Below, in pieces: positions 26,052 to 34,005 of a stretch of DNA of 40,263 bases. The first letter of the stretch is position 1. The number at the start of each line of letters is the position of its first letter. The notes under the pieces were generated by a model, which was given only the letters and a program-made list of their open reading frames with translations, was not told the origin of the DNA and made no database searches. The DNA is from Flavobacteriales bacterium. GTDB taxonomy: Bacteria > Bacteroidota > Bacteroidia > Flavobacteriales_D > Sanyastnellaceae. The position numbers were made by a program, and so were the translations under genes. The stretch lies in contig CANHWU010000007.1 of the NCBI GenBank assembly GCA_947464415.1, forward strand, positions 1 through 40,263. Reading direction: 5' to 3'.

Positions 26052-27857
26052 TTATTTCTTGAAACCAATTTTTGATCTTTCACCGCTCTGAACATTGTTT
26101 TCGCCGTCCACTTTCGCCTTCATTTCTTCGTATTTTCTTAATTCACTCAATGACACTGTGGGTTTTGTATTCTTTATTACCTGCTCCAAAATATCCATGG
26201 ATATCCTTGATTTTGTCTTCAACGCTGACCTCGAAGCTTCATTGACCAATAGTTCAATATCTGCTGAAACATAGTGCTCGGTGAGGTCTGATAGTCGAGC
26301 GTAATCAATTCCAAAATCCAATGGACGATTTTTTAAATACATCTCAAACATCGATTTTCTCGCTTCAAAATCAGGCGGCGGTAAATAAAACTTTTTGTCC
26401 AAACGTCCAGCCCTGAGCATTGCAGGATCTATCAGGTCAGGGTAGTTGGTTGCGCCAATAATAAAAATACCTTTTTCACCTGTCCTATCCATTTGAGCCA
26501 ACATCTCATTCACCGCGCTTTTAGCCATTTCATGAGCATCACCATCACGACTAGGCAAGAGCTCATTTATTTCATCAATGAAAATGATGGTGGGTGCATT
26601 TTTCTCCGCTTCCTCAAACATCTTAGCTATGTTCTCTTGTGTGGCGTTTATAAATCTGCTTTTCAAAGTTGATGGCGTTGCCAATAAAAAATTAAAGCCA
26701 ACTTCCTCTGCGAAGTGTTTAGCAAAAAATGTTTTGCCACATCCAGGAGGGCCATACAACAACATTCCATTTGGAATAGTAACCCCATATCGAGCATATT
26801 CCTCCGGACTATCCAGTGCATCAATCACATCCAATTTCAATTGTGCCTTCAACTCCTCCATTCCTGCTATGGCAGCAAATCCCTTTCCTTTGGCTTTCTT
26901 ACTCTGGATTTTTTTCTCTGCGCTGTTGCCTGACTTTACTTTTTGAATCCTGTCCACGTCCTCCACTTCAATTTCGCCGTTCAACGCTCGGAGAAACTCA
27001 TCTGCACTTTGAATACGATCTTCTGAATCTTGACAAAGCGCTTTTTTCAAAAGCAAATTGGTGCGCTCTTCAAACCCAATAAAGTCATTTGGAATTTTTG
27101 AAAGTGAAAGAGGTTTACTTCTTTCCTGTAAGATAAACTCTTCCGCTTTAGCTCGATCTAATTGAAATTGTGAGATGTCTTTAAACCAAGGGGGAAGTCC
27201 GAATAGCAATTGATACATCACTGCTCCAACAGAAAAAACATCACTCTGCGGCGAATACAAACCATTAAAACACTCGGAGGCGGTGTAATTCAAATTCAAT
27301 CCTTCCTTATTAAATGCTTTGGTTGATTGGTGGAATGAACGGGCAAAACCAAAATCTATGATTCTTGCCTTTGGAACATCTGCCGATAAATCGAGCATGA
27401 TATTATGGGGTGTAATTTCATTGTGAATAATTGGATTCGGTAAACCGTGCAAATAAATTAACCCCTTTAAAACATCTGCAATGATGGACTGAACATCGTA
27501 GTAATTGTTAAACGACTCTCGGCTCATTCGCTCAGCCAAAGTTTCACCAGCTATGAAATTCAACACCAAATAACCATACTTCTTATTCTCAAAAATCAGT
27601 TCTCCACTATCCTTGTAAGCAACAACATTATCGTGATCAATTTCTTTCAAGAACTCAATCTCAAGCAAATTGTTTTCTTTGTCAAATGCTGAACGATGGA
27701 GTTTAGAATAGTTGAAAAGCTTAAGGAAATACAATTTGCCATTCGTTCCCTTTACCCTATACGTTTGAGCATTACTTCCTTGCTTGATAAAAAGCAAAAC
27801 GGTGTATTGATCGTGGATTGAAAAGCCCTTTGGTAATGTGCCAATAGTATTACTCAT
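26052..27857 (-). CDS. Protein kinase-like domain fused to AAA+ ATPase
   Basis: A 601-residue cytosolic fusion. Residues about 15-290 are a eukaryotic-like Ser/Thr kinase fold: Lys46 in YFLKLF, alpha-C Glu67, DFG at 168-170, SDVFSVG at 205-211. The glycine loop is degenerate (IKQGSNAQTY) and the catalytic HRDLKPxN is HNEITPHN (145-152), so Asp is Glu and Lys is Thr, pointing to a pseudokinase or very weak kinase. Residues about 325-560 are an intact classic AAA domain: Walker A GPPGCGKT (369-376), Walker B IIFIDE (424-429), sensor GATN (468-471), Arg fingers Arg482/Arg485, and a possible pore-loop Phe402. It starts one base inside the Hsp70 stop (TAATG), so translation is coupled. Confidence 0.88.
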   Translation of the reverse strand: MSNTIGTLPKGFSIHDQYTVLLFIKQGSNAQTYRVKGTNGKLYFLKLFNYSKLHRSAFDKENNLLEIEFLKEIDHDNVVAYKDSGELIFENKKYGYLVLNFIAGETLAERMSRESFNNYYDVQSIIADVLKGLIYLHGLPNPIIHNEITPHNIMLDLSADVPKARIIDFGFARSFHQSTKAFNKEGLNLNYTASECFNGLYSPQSDVFSVGAVMYQLLFGLPPWFKDISQFQLDRAKAEEFILQERSKPLSLSKIPNDFIGFEERTNLLLKKALCQDSEDRIQSADEFLRALNGEIEVEDVDRIQKVKSGNSAEKKIQSKKAKGKGFAAIAGMEELKAQLKLDVIDALDSPEEYARYGVTIPNGMLLYGPPGCGKTFFAKHFAEEVGFNFLLATPSTLKSRFINATQENIAKMFEEAEKNAPTIIFIDEINELLPSRDGDAHEMAKSAVNEMLAQMDRTGEKGIFIIGATNYPDLIDPAMLRAGRLDKKFYLPPPDFEARKSMFEMYLKNRPLDFGIDYARLSDLTEHYVSADIELLVNEASRSALKTKSRISMDILEQVIKNTKPTVSLSELRKYEEMKAKVDGENNVQSGERSKIGFKK

Positions 27858-30391
27858 TATCTTAAAGTTGTACCATCGTCATTACTTGGATCAATTCTCA
27901 AATCCCATATTTGATGAAGTATTGGACGTAATTGACTTGTTTTACCTTCTTGAATCAATTTTAAACCTTGATTAACCAATAGGCGCGCTTTGTTTTTATC
28001 CTTCCACTTTAAGTTCTCAAACTCTCTATCGTGGTATTCTAAGCGACCTTTGTCTACCAATCCCCCGGAAACTGAATTCCTTAACTCTCTGTCAAGGCTC
28101 TCAATTTCTTCGGTCAATTCTTTGGCTTCCCTTAATTCCTTATGCTTAATAATATGCTCAATCGTTCGCTTGAATTCTTGAACATGTACTTCTATTTTAT
28201 CCATGTTCAAATCTTCGTCATGACTATTTGCCTTTATCTTTTTTATTAAATCCTCCAATTCATAGAAGGCATCTTTTAGCTCTTTCTCAACTTTTGGCCA
28301 TTCCGCAACTTTTTCAGCTCCATCTAACTTTAATAACTCTTTACGTAATCCGTCCAGAATTTTCATTTTGCCATCCGCACTTCCTTTTTCATTTTCCAAT
28401 TGTTCTTCAAAAGCATCCAGTTTTTCGGCAACATCATCCGCATTTACTTTTTGTGCAATTTGTTTTGCTTTTGAAATTTCTTCTGTCAAAAATTCTTCTG
28501 TTGGAGGTTCAGTTTGCTTTATTTCAATTTCTAATTCTTCAGTATGATTTAACAGTGGGAAATAAGCACTGAATTTCATTAGTTGAGAACCATCAACTTT
28601 AATTGTAATGTCTACATCACTTCCTTCGGGTAACAATCCCGGCAATGTCTCACCAGTTATTATTACTTCATTTACTAAGTTATTTAGCGTTGGTGTTGTA
28701 CCTTCTGAATTATATTCTCCTTGATAAATTGGAATGCGAATAATGTCTTTAATCATCCCAGGTCTAATCGCACTTCTTGTTTTTAAACCATTTCTTACTC
28801 CAGTAACAGGAATAGATTTGTTTTTTTCTAATCCTTTCACACAAGCAAATCTATCATCTTGAAATTCTGAGAAATATTTTCCTATTCCAATATTATATGG
28901 AAGTACTTGCATTTTGTCAAGCCCCCCTATACCTTGTATAATGCTAAATTGATTTGGTTGGCAATCCAACTTATTTCCTGCTTCATCATAAACATTTATT
29001 TCAAACGAATTGGAACGCCCCTCAACCAAAAGTACATCAACAATTGTAGCTTTTTCTCCAATAAGTTTCTTACCACTAGACCATAAACCATCAAAACGAA
29101 CTACATCAGCATAAATTTTATCAGGAAAAGTACCGGTTGTTTTTTCTTTCAGCACTCTCAAATTAACCATTTCGTCAAATTCAACGGTAGTAGCTTCATA
29201 TTTAATATCAAGTTGAAGTTTGGTTTTGTCTCTTGTGGTTTCTTTCACTTCTTCTGATACAGATATGGTAGAAGCAAATAATGCTGCACCTTTTGCTACC
29301 ACTGTCATCGGGTCAACAGAAGTGTCAACTTTATCAGTGATTTGCTCTTTAAGCATTCTACGCAAAATTGGCGAATAAGTTGGGCCACCAACCAAAATCA
29401 ATGCGCCAAGGTCAGAACCTTTTAAGTTGTTTCGTCTCAATAATTCTTTACTAATGTCAATTGCTTTCTGAAAAATTGGAGCAACAACATTTTCCATTTC
29501 CTTTTGAGTAACTAAAACATCAATTTCGGGCTCATCCCCATTGTCGTCCTCAAAAGGCAAATCGCCTAAATTTGATAGTATATTATGTGAATCTTTAAAT
29601 GACAACTGAATTTTTGCTTCCTCAGCATAGAATTTTACCGCGTTTCTTAAAATCTCCTTTTTGTTTGTATCGTCCAATACACTATCAATAGCATAATTCT
29701 GTTGAAGATTTGGAATGATAATTTGGTCAACAATGGCTTCATCTAAGTTTTTACCCCCAAGCCAGTTATCGCCATCTGTATCTTTAACTGCTAAAATTCC
29801 TTCTTCCGCTTTTATCAAAGCGGCATCAAAAGTTCCACCACCAAAATCGAACACTAACCAAAATCCGTCTTTACTTTTTGAACCAAGACCATAAGCAGTG
29901 GCGGCAGCCACAGGTTCTTGTAATAGTTCAATGTGCTTGAAACCTAACATTTTTGCTGCTTCTTTCGTCGCCTCATTTTGAGGATTCAAAAATTTTGCAG
30001 GAACAGTAATTACAATTGAATTAATATTCTCATCCTTTACAACTGTTTTAAGTGTTTTCAGAATTTCAGCCGATAGTTCTTCAGAGGTATAAGACCTATC
30101 CATATTTGAACTTTCATAAGAGTGAGTCGTTCCCATTGTCCGCTTAAACTCAATGAAAGTATTTGTCTTTCCAGTTTCAAATGTTTTCAACGCTCTTGCA
30201 TTGTCATTCTTCATGGTGTTATAAGCAGCATCACCTACAATGACATCTTTCTTTTTGTTAAAATGAATACACGATGGAAAAGTGTCTTTAAGAGTTTCTG
30301 ATTTCTTAATTGTTGGAACTCCGTTTTCCATTCTTGCTATTGCTGAATTTGTTGTTCCTAAGTCAATGCCGTAGTCAATTTTATTTCTCAT
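27857..30391 (-). CDS. Hsp70 family chaperone with long helical C-terminus
   Basis: An 844-residue protein, about 200 longer than DnaK. The ATPase domain is intact: phosphate-1 loop YGIDLGTTNSAIA (7-19), phosphate-2 FDFGGGTFDAALI (181-193), adenosine motif VGGPTYSP (334-341), and the connecting EPVAAATAYG. Residues about 380-640 are beta-rich, replacing or diverging from the usual substrate-binding domain. From about 645 to the end is a long charged helical region with coiled-coil character, without the EEVD-like or acidic tail of standard DnaK. This is not the housekeeping DnaK. It is followed directly by the kinase/AAA gene and preceded by the GrpE-like gene. Confidence 0.9.
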   Translation of the reverse strand: MRNKIDYGIDLGTTNSAIARMENGVPTIKKSETLKDTFPSCIHFNKKKDVIVGDAAYNTMKNDNARALKTFETGKTNTFIEFKRTMGTTHSYESSNMDRSYTSEELSAEILKTLKTVVKDENINSIVITVPAKFLNPQNEATKEAAKMLGFKHIELLQEPVAAATAYGLGSKSKDGFWLVFDFGGGTFDAALIKAEEGILAVKDTDGDNWLGGKNLDEAIVDQIIIPNLQQNYAIDSVLDDTNKKEILRNAVKFYAEEAKIQLSFKDSHNILSNLGDLPFEDDNGDEPEIDVLVTQKEMENVVAPIFQKAIDISKELLRRNNLKGSDLGALILVGGPTYSPILRRMLKEQITDKVDTSVDPMTVVAKGAALFASTISVSEEVKETTRDKTKLQLDIKYEATTVEFDEMVNLRVLKEKTTGTFPDKIYADVVRFDGLWSSGKKLIGEKATIVDVLLVEGRSNSFEINVYDEAGNKLDCQPNQFSIIQGIGGLDKMQVLPYNIGIGKYFSEFQDDRFACVKGLEKNKSIPVTGVRNGLKTRSAIRPGMIKDIIRIPIYQGEYNSEGTTPTLNNLVNEVIITGETLPGLLPEGSDVDITIKVDGSQLMKFSAYFPLLNHTEELEIEIKQTEPPTEEFLTEEISKAKQIAQKVNADDVAEKLDAFEEQLENEKGSADGKMKILDGLRKELLKLDGAEKVAEWPKVEKELKDAFYELEDLIKKIKANSHDEDLNMDKIEVHVQEFKRTIEHIIKHKELREAKELTEEIESLDRELRNSVSGGLVDKGRLEYHDREFENLKWKDKNKARLLVNQGLKLIQEGKTSQLRPILHQIWDLRIDPSNDDGTTLR

Positions 30392-30412
30392 ACTTTGAAA
30401 TTATATTATTGT

Positions 30413-31321
30413 TTAGTAGCCAACAGAAACTTCTATTTGGGCTGTTTGAATCATTTTGTCATTATACATTACGGCAGGTATTAAAATTTTCGATATTATT
30501 TCCTGCCCCTTTTCCAAATTTTCATCCGGAATTGAACTTGTAACTATTACCTTTAATCCCTGATGAAACTGTTTGCCCAGGAGTTCAGGCATCTCATAGC
30601 CATTAGCAGAAAGATTGTCTTTCAATTTTCCAACGGATGCTTGTAACTGTTTCAAGCCTTTCGTTTTTGAATCCATCAAATTGATGTTTCTCTCAATTAG
30701 ATTGATTTCACTTGCAACTTTCAAAGCCAAAGAATGGTCGGGTTCTGAATTTGGGTCTTTTCCGCCTGCTCCTTTTAAATCATTTATCAAAACCAATAAT
30801 TTCTCTATCAAATCCGCTTGCTTTTGAAACTCGACTACAATGCACTCATCAATCGACGATTTGGTCTTGCTCAACTGATCAATAAAATCTGTTTTGTCGA
30901 TTTGTTGCCTTTTATTCAACAACCAATACAAAAGCCCCGACAGCAAAATGGCTAAAAGCACTCCGATAATTCCGTAAAGAGAATTTTTACTTAATGATTG
31001 GTCTACCTCATCAATTCTCTTGTTGGCAGTTTGTTCAGTAGTTGTAATCTGAATGCCTAATTGATTTGCAGTTTGTGAAATGGCGGAGCTATTTTCTTCC
31101 GTTTTGTTTTTTAAACTATCTATGCTCTTTTTTTCATTTGAGAGTTTACCATTTAGATCACTAATTTCAGTTTTCAAACGGCTATTTTCTTTTTGCAAGG
31201 TTTGAATACTTGATTTCAAAGGTTGTAATTCCTTTGCGAAATCCTCTTTAGTTAATGTCTCTGTTTGGGCAAAAGCATTAATGCTTGCCAAAATAAAAAC
31301 GGTTACAATTATTCGTTTCAT
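30413..31321 (-). CDS. Membrane-anchored coiled-coil protein with GrpE-like cytoplasmic domain
   Basis: A 302-residue protein starting MKRIIVTVFI (the longer frame to 31351 lacks support). It has a signal peptide (1-18), a long coiled coil (about 25-110), and one membrane helix (115-136: LYGIIGVLLAILLSGLLYWL). The cytoplasmic part starts NKRQQIDK and is helical to about 237. Its last 65 residues resemble the GrpE beta-wing: an LSANGYEMPELLGKQFHQ segment, an IPDENLEKG turn, then IPAVMYNDKMIQTAQIEV, where GrpE has an R-P-A-x-V-x-V type ending. GrpE is the nucleotide exchange factor of DnaK, and this gene lies 21 bases before the Hsp70 gene. The assignment is by motif and context only. Confidence 0.65.
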   Translation of the reverse strand: MKRIIVTVFILASINAFAQTETLTKEDFAKELQPLKSSIQTLQKENSRLKTEISDLNGKLSNEKKSIDSLKNKTEENSSAISQTANQLGIQITTTEQTANKRIDEVDQSLSKNSLYGIIGVLLAILLSGLLYWLLNKRQQIDKTDFIDQLSKTKSSIDECIVVEFQKQADLIEKLLVLINDLKGAGGKDPNSEPDHSLALKVASEINLIERNINLMDSKTKGLKQLQASVGKLKDNLSANGYEMPELLGKQFHQGLKVIVTSSIPDENLEKGQEIISKILIPAVMYNDKMIQTAQIEVSVGY

Positions 31322-31335
31322 TTTATTCTTTTTTA

Positions 31336-32892
31336 TTAGCCTCTTATCCAACCAATCAATACCATGATGCCTAAAAATGTCGCAATACTAAATACGACTT
31401 CTATACCCTCTTCTCCCCAGATCAAACCAACCAGTATCAAGAAAACGATAATTCCCAAACACCACTTCGCCCACAGTGGAAGTGATTTCAACGTGAGTTC
31501 CGCATTGGCAACTTTATTCTCGGTCTTCCAATAACAGATGTATTTCACCTTATTAACCTGTAAAAAGCTCAGCTTTCCTATTACAAAATCAACTAAATTT
31601 TTATATTCATTCAATTGAGTTGAATTGGCCATAATCTTTATTTTCTCGACGTTTTTATGCGTAATCGTTTTCAATATCAAATCAACAACCTTGTCCCAAT
31701 CAACTGACTTTTCTATCATTTGATTTACTTTGCTCCAATTGATTGTTTGATTAAATCCTAAAGGCATTGCATGAACCTCAGCTGTGATTTTAGTTTTGTT
31801 GGTTTCATATGCGTTCTTAACTGATCTTAATAATTCTAATGCGCTATTAAGTTCTTTATCTTTCATTCTTGAAAGCGTTTCAATGCTATCTTTAATCCTG
31901 TCCTTCGTTAGTTTTCCAAATGCAACTCTCTCGGCTTGCTTCGCCAAGTGCAAAGCAATTTCTAAATAATTTTCACTACTTTCTTTTTCCTGACTTTCAT
32001 TGAAGTAATCAATGCTACACTGTAAAATTTCGTTTGCTAACTTATCAGAAATAGATCCTAACTTTATGTCATCCTCACCAACCATAACTTTAAGCTGCTT
32101 CAAGTCATTTTCTGTTGAATTAAACAGTTGTTGACCTGCCTTGGCTGCTTCGGATTTACTCGCTTTCCTTCTGTTTCTTGCGCTTTCTATTTCTCTCTCT
32201 ATTTTCTCAATAGGCTTTTGAATAAATCCTTTGAGGAAATCTTCTTTGGCCAAGAACTCTTGCTTTTTTAATATGTCCAAGAATCCATTGGATGTTACAC
32301 TACCTGTTTTGTCAATTTCAGATTGGACTTGCTTCAGAAACGAAAGTTGGAGTTCTTTTGGCGAAGTTTTAAAGGTCTCATCTGCAGCCAAAGCTTTAAA
32401 ATCTTTTATGAAATCGCTTTCAAGAAATTTAAGTTTCAAAGTAATGCCCTGTTCTAGGATCGCTTCATTGGTATTCGTTCCTTCTAAAATCCCACTTAAA
32501 TAAAGTGTTCCCAGGTTGTGATACGCGGAAGCATTTCGTTTAGAAACTTCCCCATTTGTTGTCAGTTTGGACCAGATGCTAATTACTTGATCTAGATCCC
32601 CTTCCTTTATGGCATCAAAGGCAGGTTCATCGGTGATTGGATTCCCATTATAAAACCAGAAGAGGGCTGCACCCATTTTATCACTATCCAAGTTGAGTTT
32701 TGATGCCGCTTCATTTACTTGCTCGATTGTTCGATTAAAATGTCCCAGAGGTCGGAAAAAATAGTCCTCAGGAGGATCCTGATCTGCTTCAAGATATTTC
32801 GTGAGTCTACTGATCTTTTTTGTTTGTTCCTTCGCGCTCGTTCCAACAAGCAGTCCAACGATTCTGTAAGGGTTGTTTAATACGGCATTCAT
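31336..32892 (-). CDS. Membrane protein with J-domain-like N-terminus and helical repeat region
   Basis: A 518-residue protein. Residues about 7-66 (NPYRIVGLLVGTSAKEQTKK, then a charged helix KYLEADQDP and a late helix TIEQVNEAASKL) have the order of a J domain: YxILGv-type start, basic helix II, loop, helix III. The loop lacks HPD. Residues about 75-130 have TPR-like helix pairs (AFDAIKEGDLDQVISIW, ASAYHNLGTLYLSG); about 230-390 is charged and coiled. Two membrane helices (about 468-488 and 493-515) close the protein, so the bulk is cytoplasmic. It is 14 bases before the GrpE-like gene. It is probably the co-chaperone of the cassette, though possibly only a J-like relic. Confidence 0.62.
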   Translation of the reverse strand: MNAVLNNPYRIVGLLVGTSAKEQTKKISRLTKYLEADQDPPEDYFFRPLGHFNRTIEQVNEAASKLNLDSDKMGAALFWFYNGNPITDEPAFDAIKEGDLDQVISIWSKLTTNGEVSKRNASAYHNLGTLYLSGILEGTNTNEAILEQGITLKLKFLESDFIKDFKALAADETFKTSPKELQLSFLKQVQSEIDKTGSVTSNGFLDILKKQEFLAKEDFLKGFIQKPIEKIEREIESARNRRKASKSEAAKAGQQLFNSTENDLKQLKVMVGEDDIKLGSISDKLANEILQCSIDYFNESQEKESSENYLEIALHLAKQAERVAFGKLTKDRIKDSIETLSRMKDKELNSALELLRSVKNAYETNKTKITAEVHAMPLGFNQTINWSKVNQMIEKSVDWDKVVDLILKTITHKNVEKIKIMANSTQLNEYKNLVDFVIGKLSFLQVNKVKYICYWKTENKVANAELTLKSLPLWAKWCLGIIVFLILVGLIWGEEGIEVVFSIATFLGIMVLIGWIRG

Positions 32893-32893
32893 A

Positions 32894-33442
32894 TTATTTC
32901 CTTTGAGTTACAACATAAAATTCCCAGGTGTAACCCATATTGCTCGCCATATTCTCTGTTCCAATGTTCGGTATTACACCTGGTGCGGAAGCTCGATAAT
33001 TATATGAACCTGGACTTAATGTAAGTATTTGTTTTTGCTTAGGTGAAAAAATATAAGTATCACTGTTTAGTTTTAGAGTCAATGTCAATGCAGTGTTATT
33101 GTAAATTTCAATTTCTGGCTTGTATGAAGAAGTTCTACCATTCGGGGTAAACATCCCGCTCTCATTTTCCCTGATTCGTTGACCAACGTTTACAAATGAT
33201 TTATGAATAAACCCCTCCCTATCAGTTGCGATATCAATTATGTTATAGAAATCATTCTCCGGTTCTAAGGATATAATGAATACTTGTGATCTTGGAGCCA
33301 ATGAGGCAATTATAGGATATTCTTTACCCGGCCCTTCCCTGAAGTTCACCTGTTTCGTCACCGTTCCCAAATATGACTGGCTAAACCCTATTGAAGTAAG
33401 GGCAACGGAAAGTATTAAGAGGAATAGTTTCTGAATTTGCAT
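32894..33442 (-). CDS. Exported bacterial SH3-domain protein
   Basis: A 182-residue protein starting MQIQKLFLLI (the longer frame to 33556 is not supported), with a signal peptide cleaved near FSQS (residue 22). A bacterial SH3 (SH3b/SH3_3) domain spans about 24-85, with TKQVNFREGPGKEYPIIASL and a final DREGFIHKSFV. The C-terminal half (108-179) is a separate beta domain with YIFSPKQKQILTLSPGSY, somewhat like small PEGA-type or fibronectin-like folds. SH3b domains in the periplasm often bind peptidoglycan or peptides. It is the first gene of the chaperone cassette and ends 1 base before the J-like gene. Confidence 0.78.
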   Translation of the reverse strand: MQIQKLFLLILSVALTSIGFSQSYLGTVTKQVNFREGPGKEYPIIASLAPRSQVFIISLEPENDFYNIIDIATDREGFIHKSFVNVGQRIRENESGMFTPNGRTSSYKPEIEIYNNTALTLTLKLNSDTYIFSPKQKQILTLSPGSYNYRASAPGVIPNIGTENMASNMGYTWEFYVVTQRK

Positions 33443-33488
33443 TTGCTCTGCTCTCTTTATTTGAATTATTTGTACCTTACTTTGATAC

Positions 33489-33824
33489 TCAAAAACAAAA
33501 TCTTTTGATTTTGAAAAGATCCAGTGGCTTGATTGACTCCAAAACAAACACATCAAGTTTGCGCTCCACTTTACTTGATATTAAAAATTGGTTTAAGAAA
33601 AAAAACGAATGCCCTAAAGTGCTAGGATATTGCTCAGCTGCATTCAATTCAGTTCCTCTCAGTAGAAATATGCAGTCATAGCTGAATCTCTTCTTAGGTG
33701 CTTCTAATGGATCATTCTCAGGTTTTACCAAACCCATGGGCGGCAAATTGGTGCACTTTTCTTTGGTGTGGGTATAGGTTTCAAGTATTTTTTCAGAACC
33801 TTTACTATCATTTCTTTTTGCCAT
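33489..33824 (-). pseudogene. Truncated N-terminus of a type III (Mod-like) DNA methyltransferase
   Basis: The frame starting MAKRNDSKGSEKILETYTH (ATG at 33824) has the N-terminal signature of site-specific adenine methyltransferases of type III restriction systems: ETYTH, then NLPPMGLVKPENDPLEAPKK and RFSYD. In intact relatives this continues with a PHLDPQLVWAGK-like segment. Here the similarity stops after RFSYD, and the remaining 60 or so residues (CIFLLRGTELNAAEQ onward) fit nothing I recognise. None of the catalytic motifs (DPPY, FxGxG) is present. It is 111 residues instead of more than 600, so it is probably the broken remnant of a restriction-modification gene joined to other sequence. 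It ends 46 bases before the SH3 gene, on the same strand. Confidence 0.55.
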
Positions 33825-33844
33825 TACTATAGTTTTCTTGTAGC

Positions 33845-33933
33845 AATAATAGCGAATAATTAATACAATTTTTAGCTTTTTTATTGAAATAATAGATTTA
33901 AAATCATTCAAAAGACAACTCCATCTATTATTT
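33845..33933. promoter_or_regulatory. Candidate operator: repeated AATAATAG elements
   Basis: AAATAATAGAT (33887-33897) and ATCTATTATTT (33923-33933) form a perfect 11-bp inverted repeat with a 25-base spacer. A third copy of the AATAATAG core lies in direct orientation at 33845-33852, near the Mod remnant start. All three lie in the 181-base gap between the Mod remnant and the divergent HTH regulator, the expected place for a binding site of that regulator. A stem-loop in RNA is possible but is AT-rich and lacks a terminator shape. Confidence 0.5.
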
Positions 33934-34005
33934 TCCTATACCAATAGTGCGGATAAAGGATTGCCAATAAAATTAAAAAAGGCAATTCAACCCTAGCTTC
34001 GATTC

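Noticed and set aside
27857-30391. Housekeeping dnaK
   Set aside because: It is far longer than DnaK, has a divergent C-terminal half and lies with unusual partners rather than with dnaJ/grpE of the normal type.
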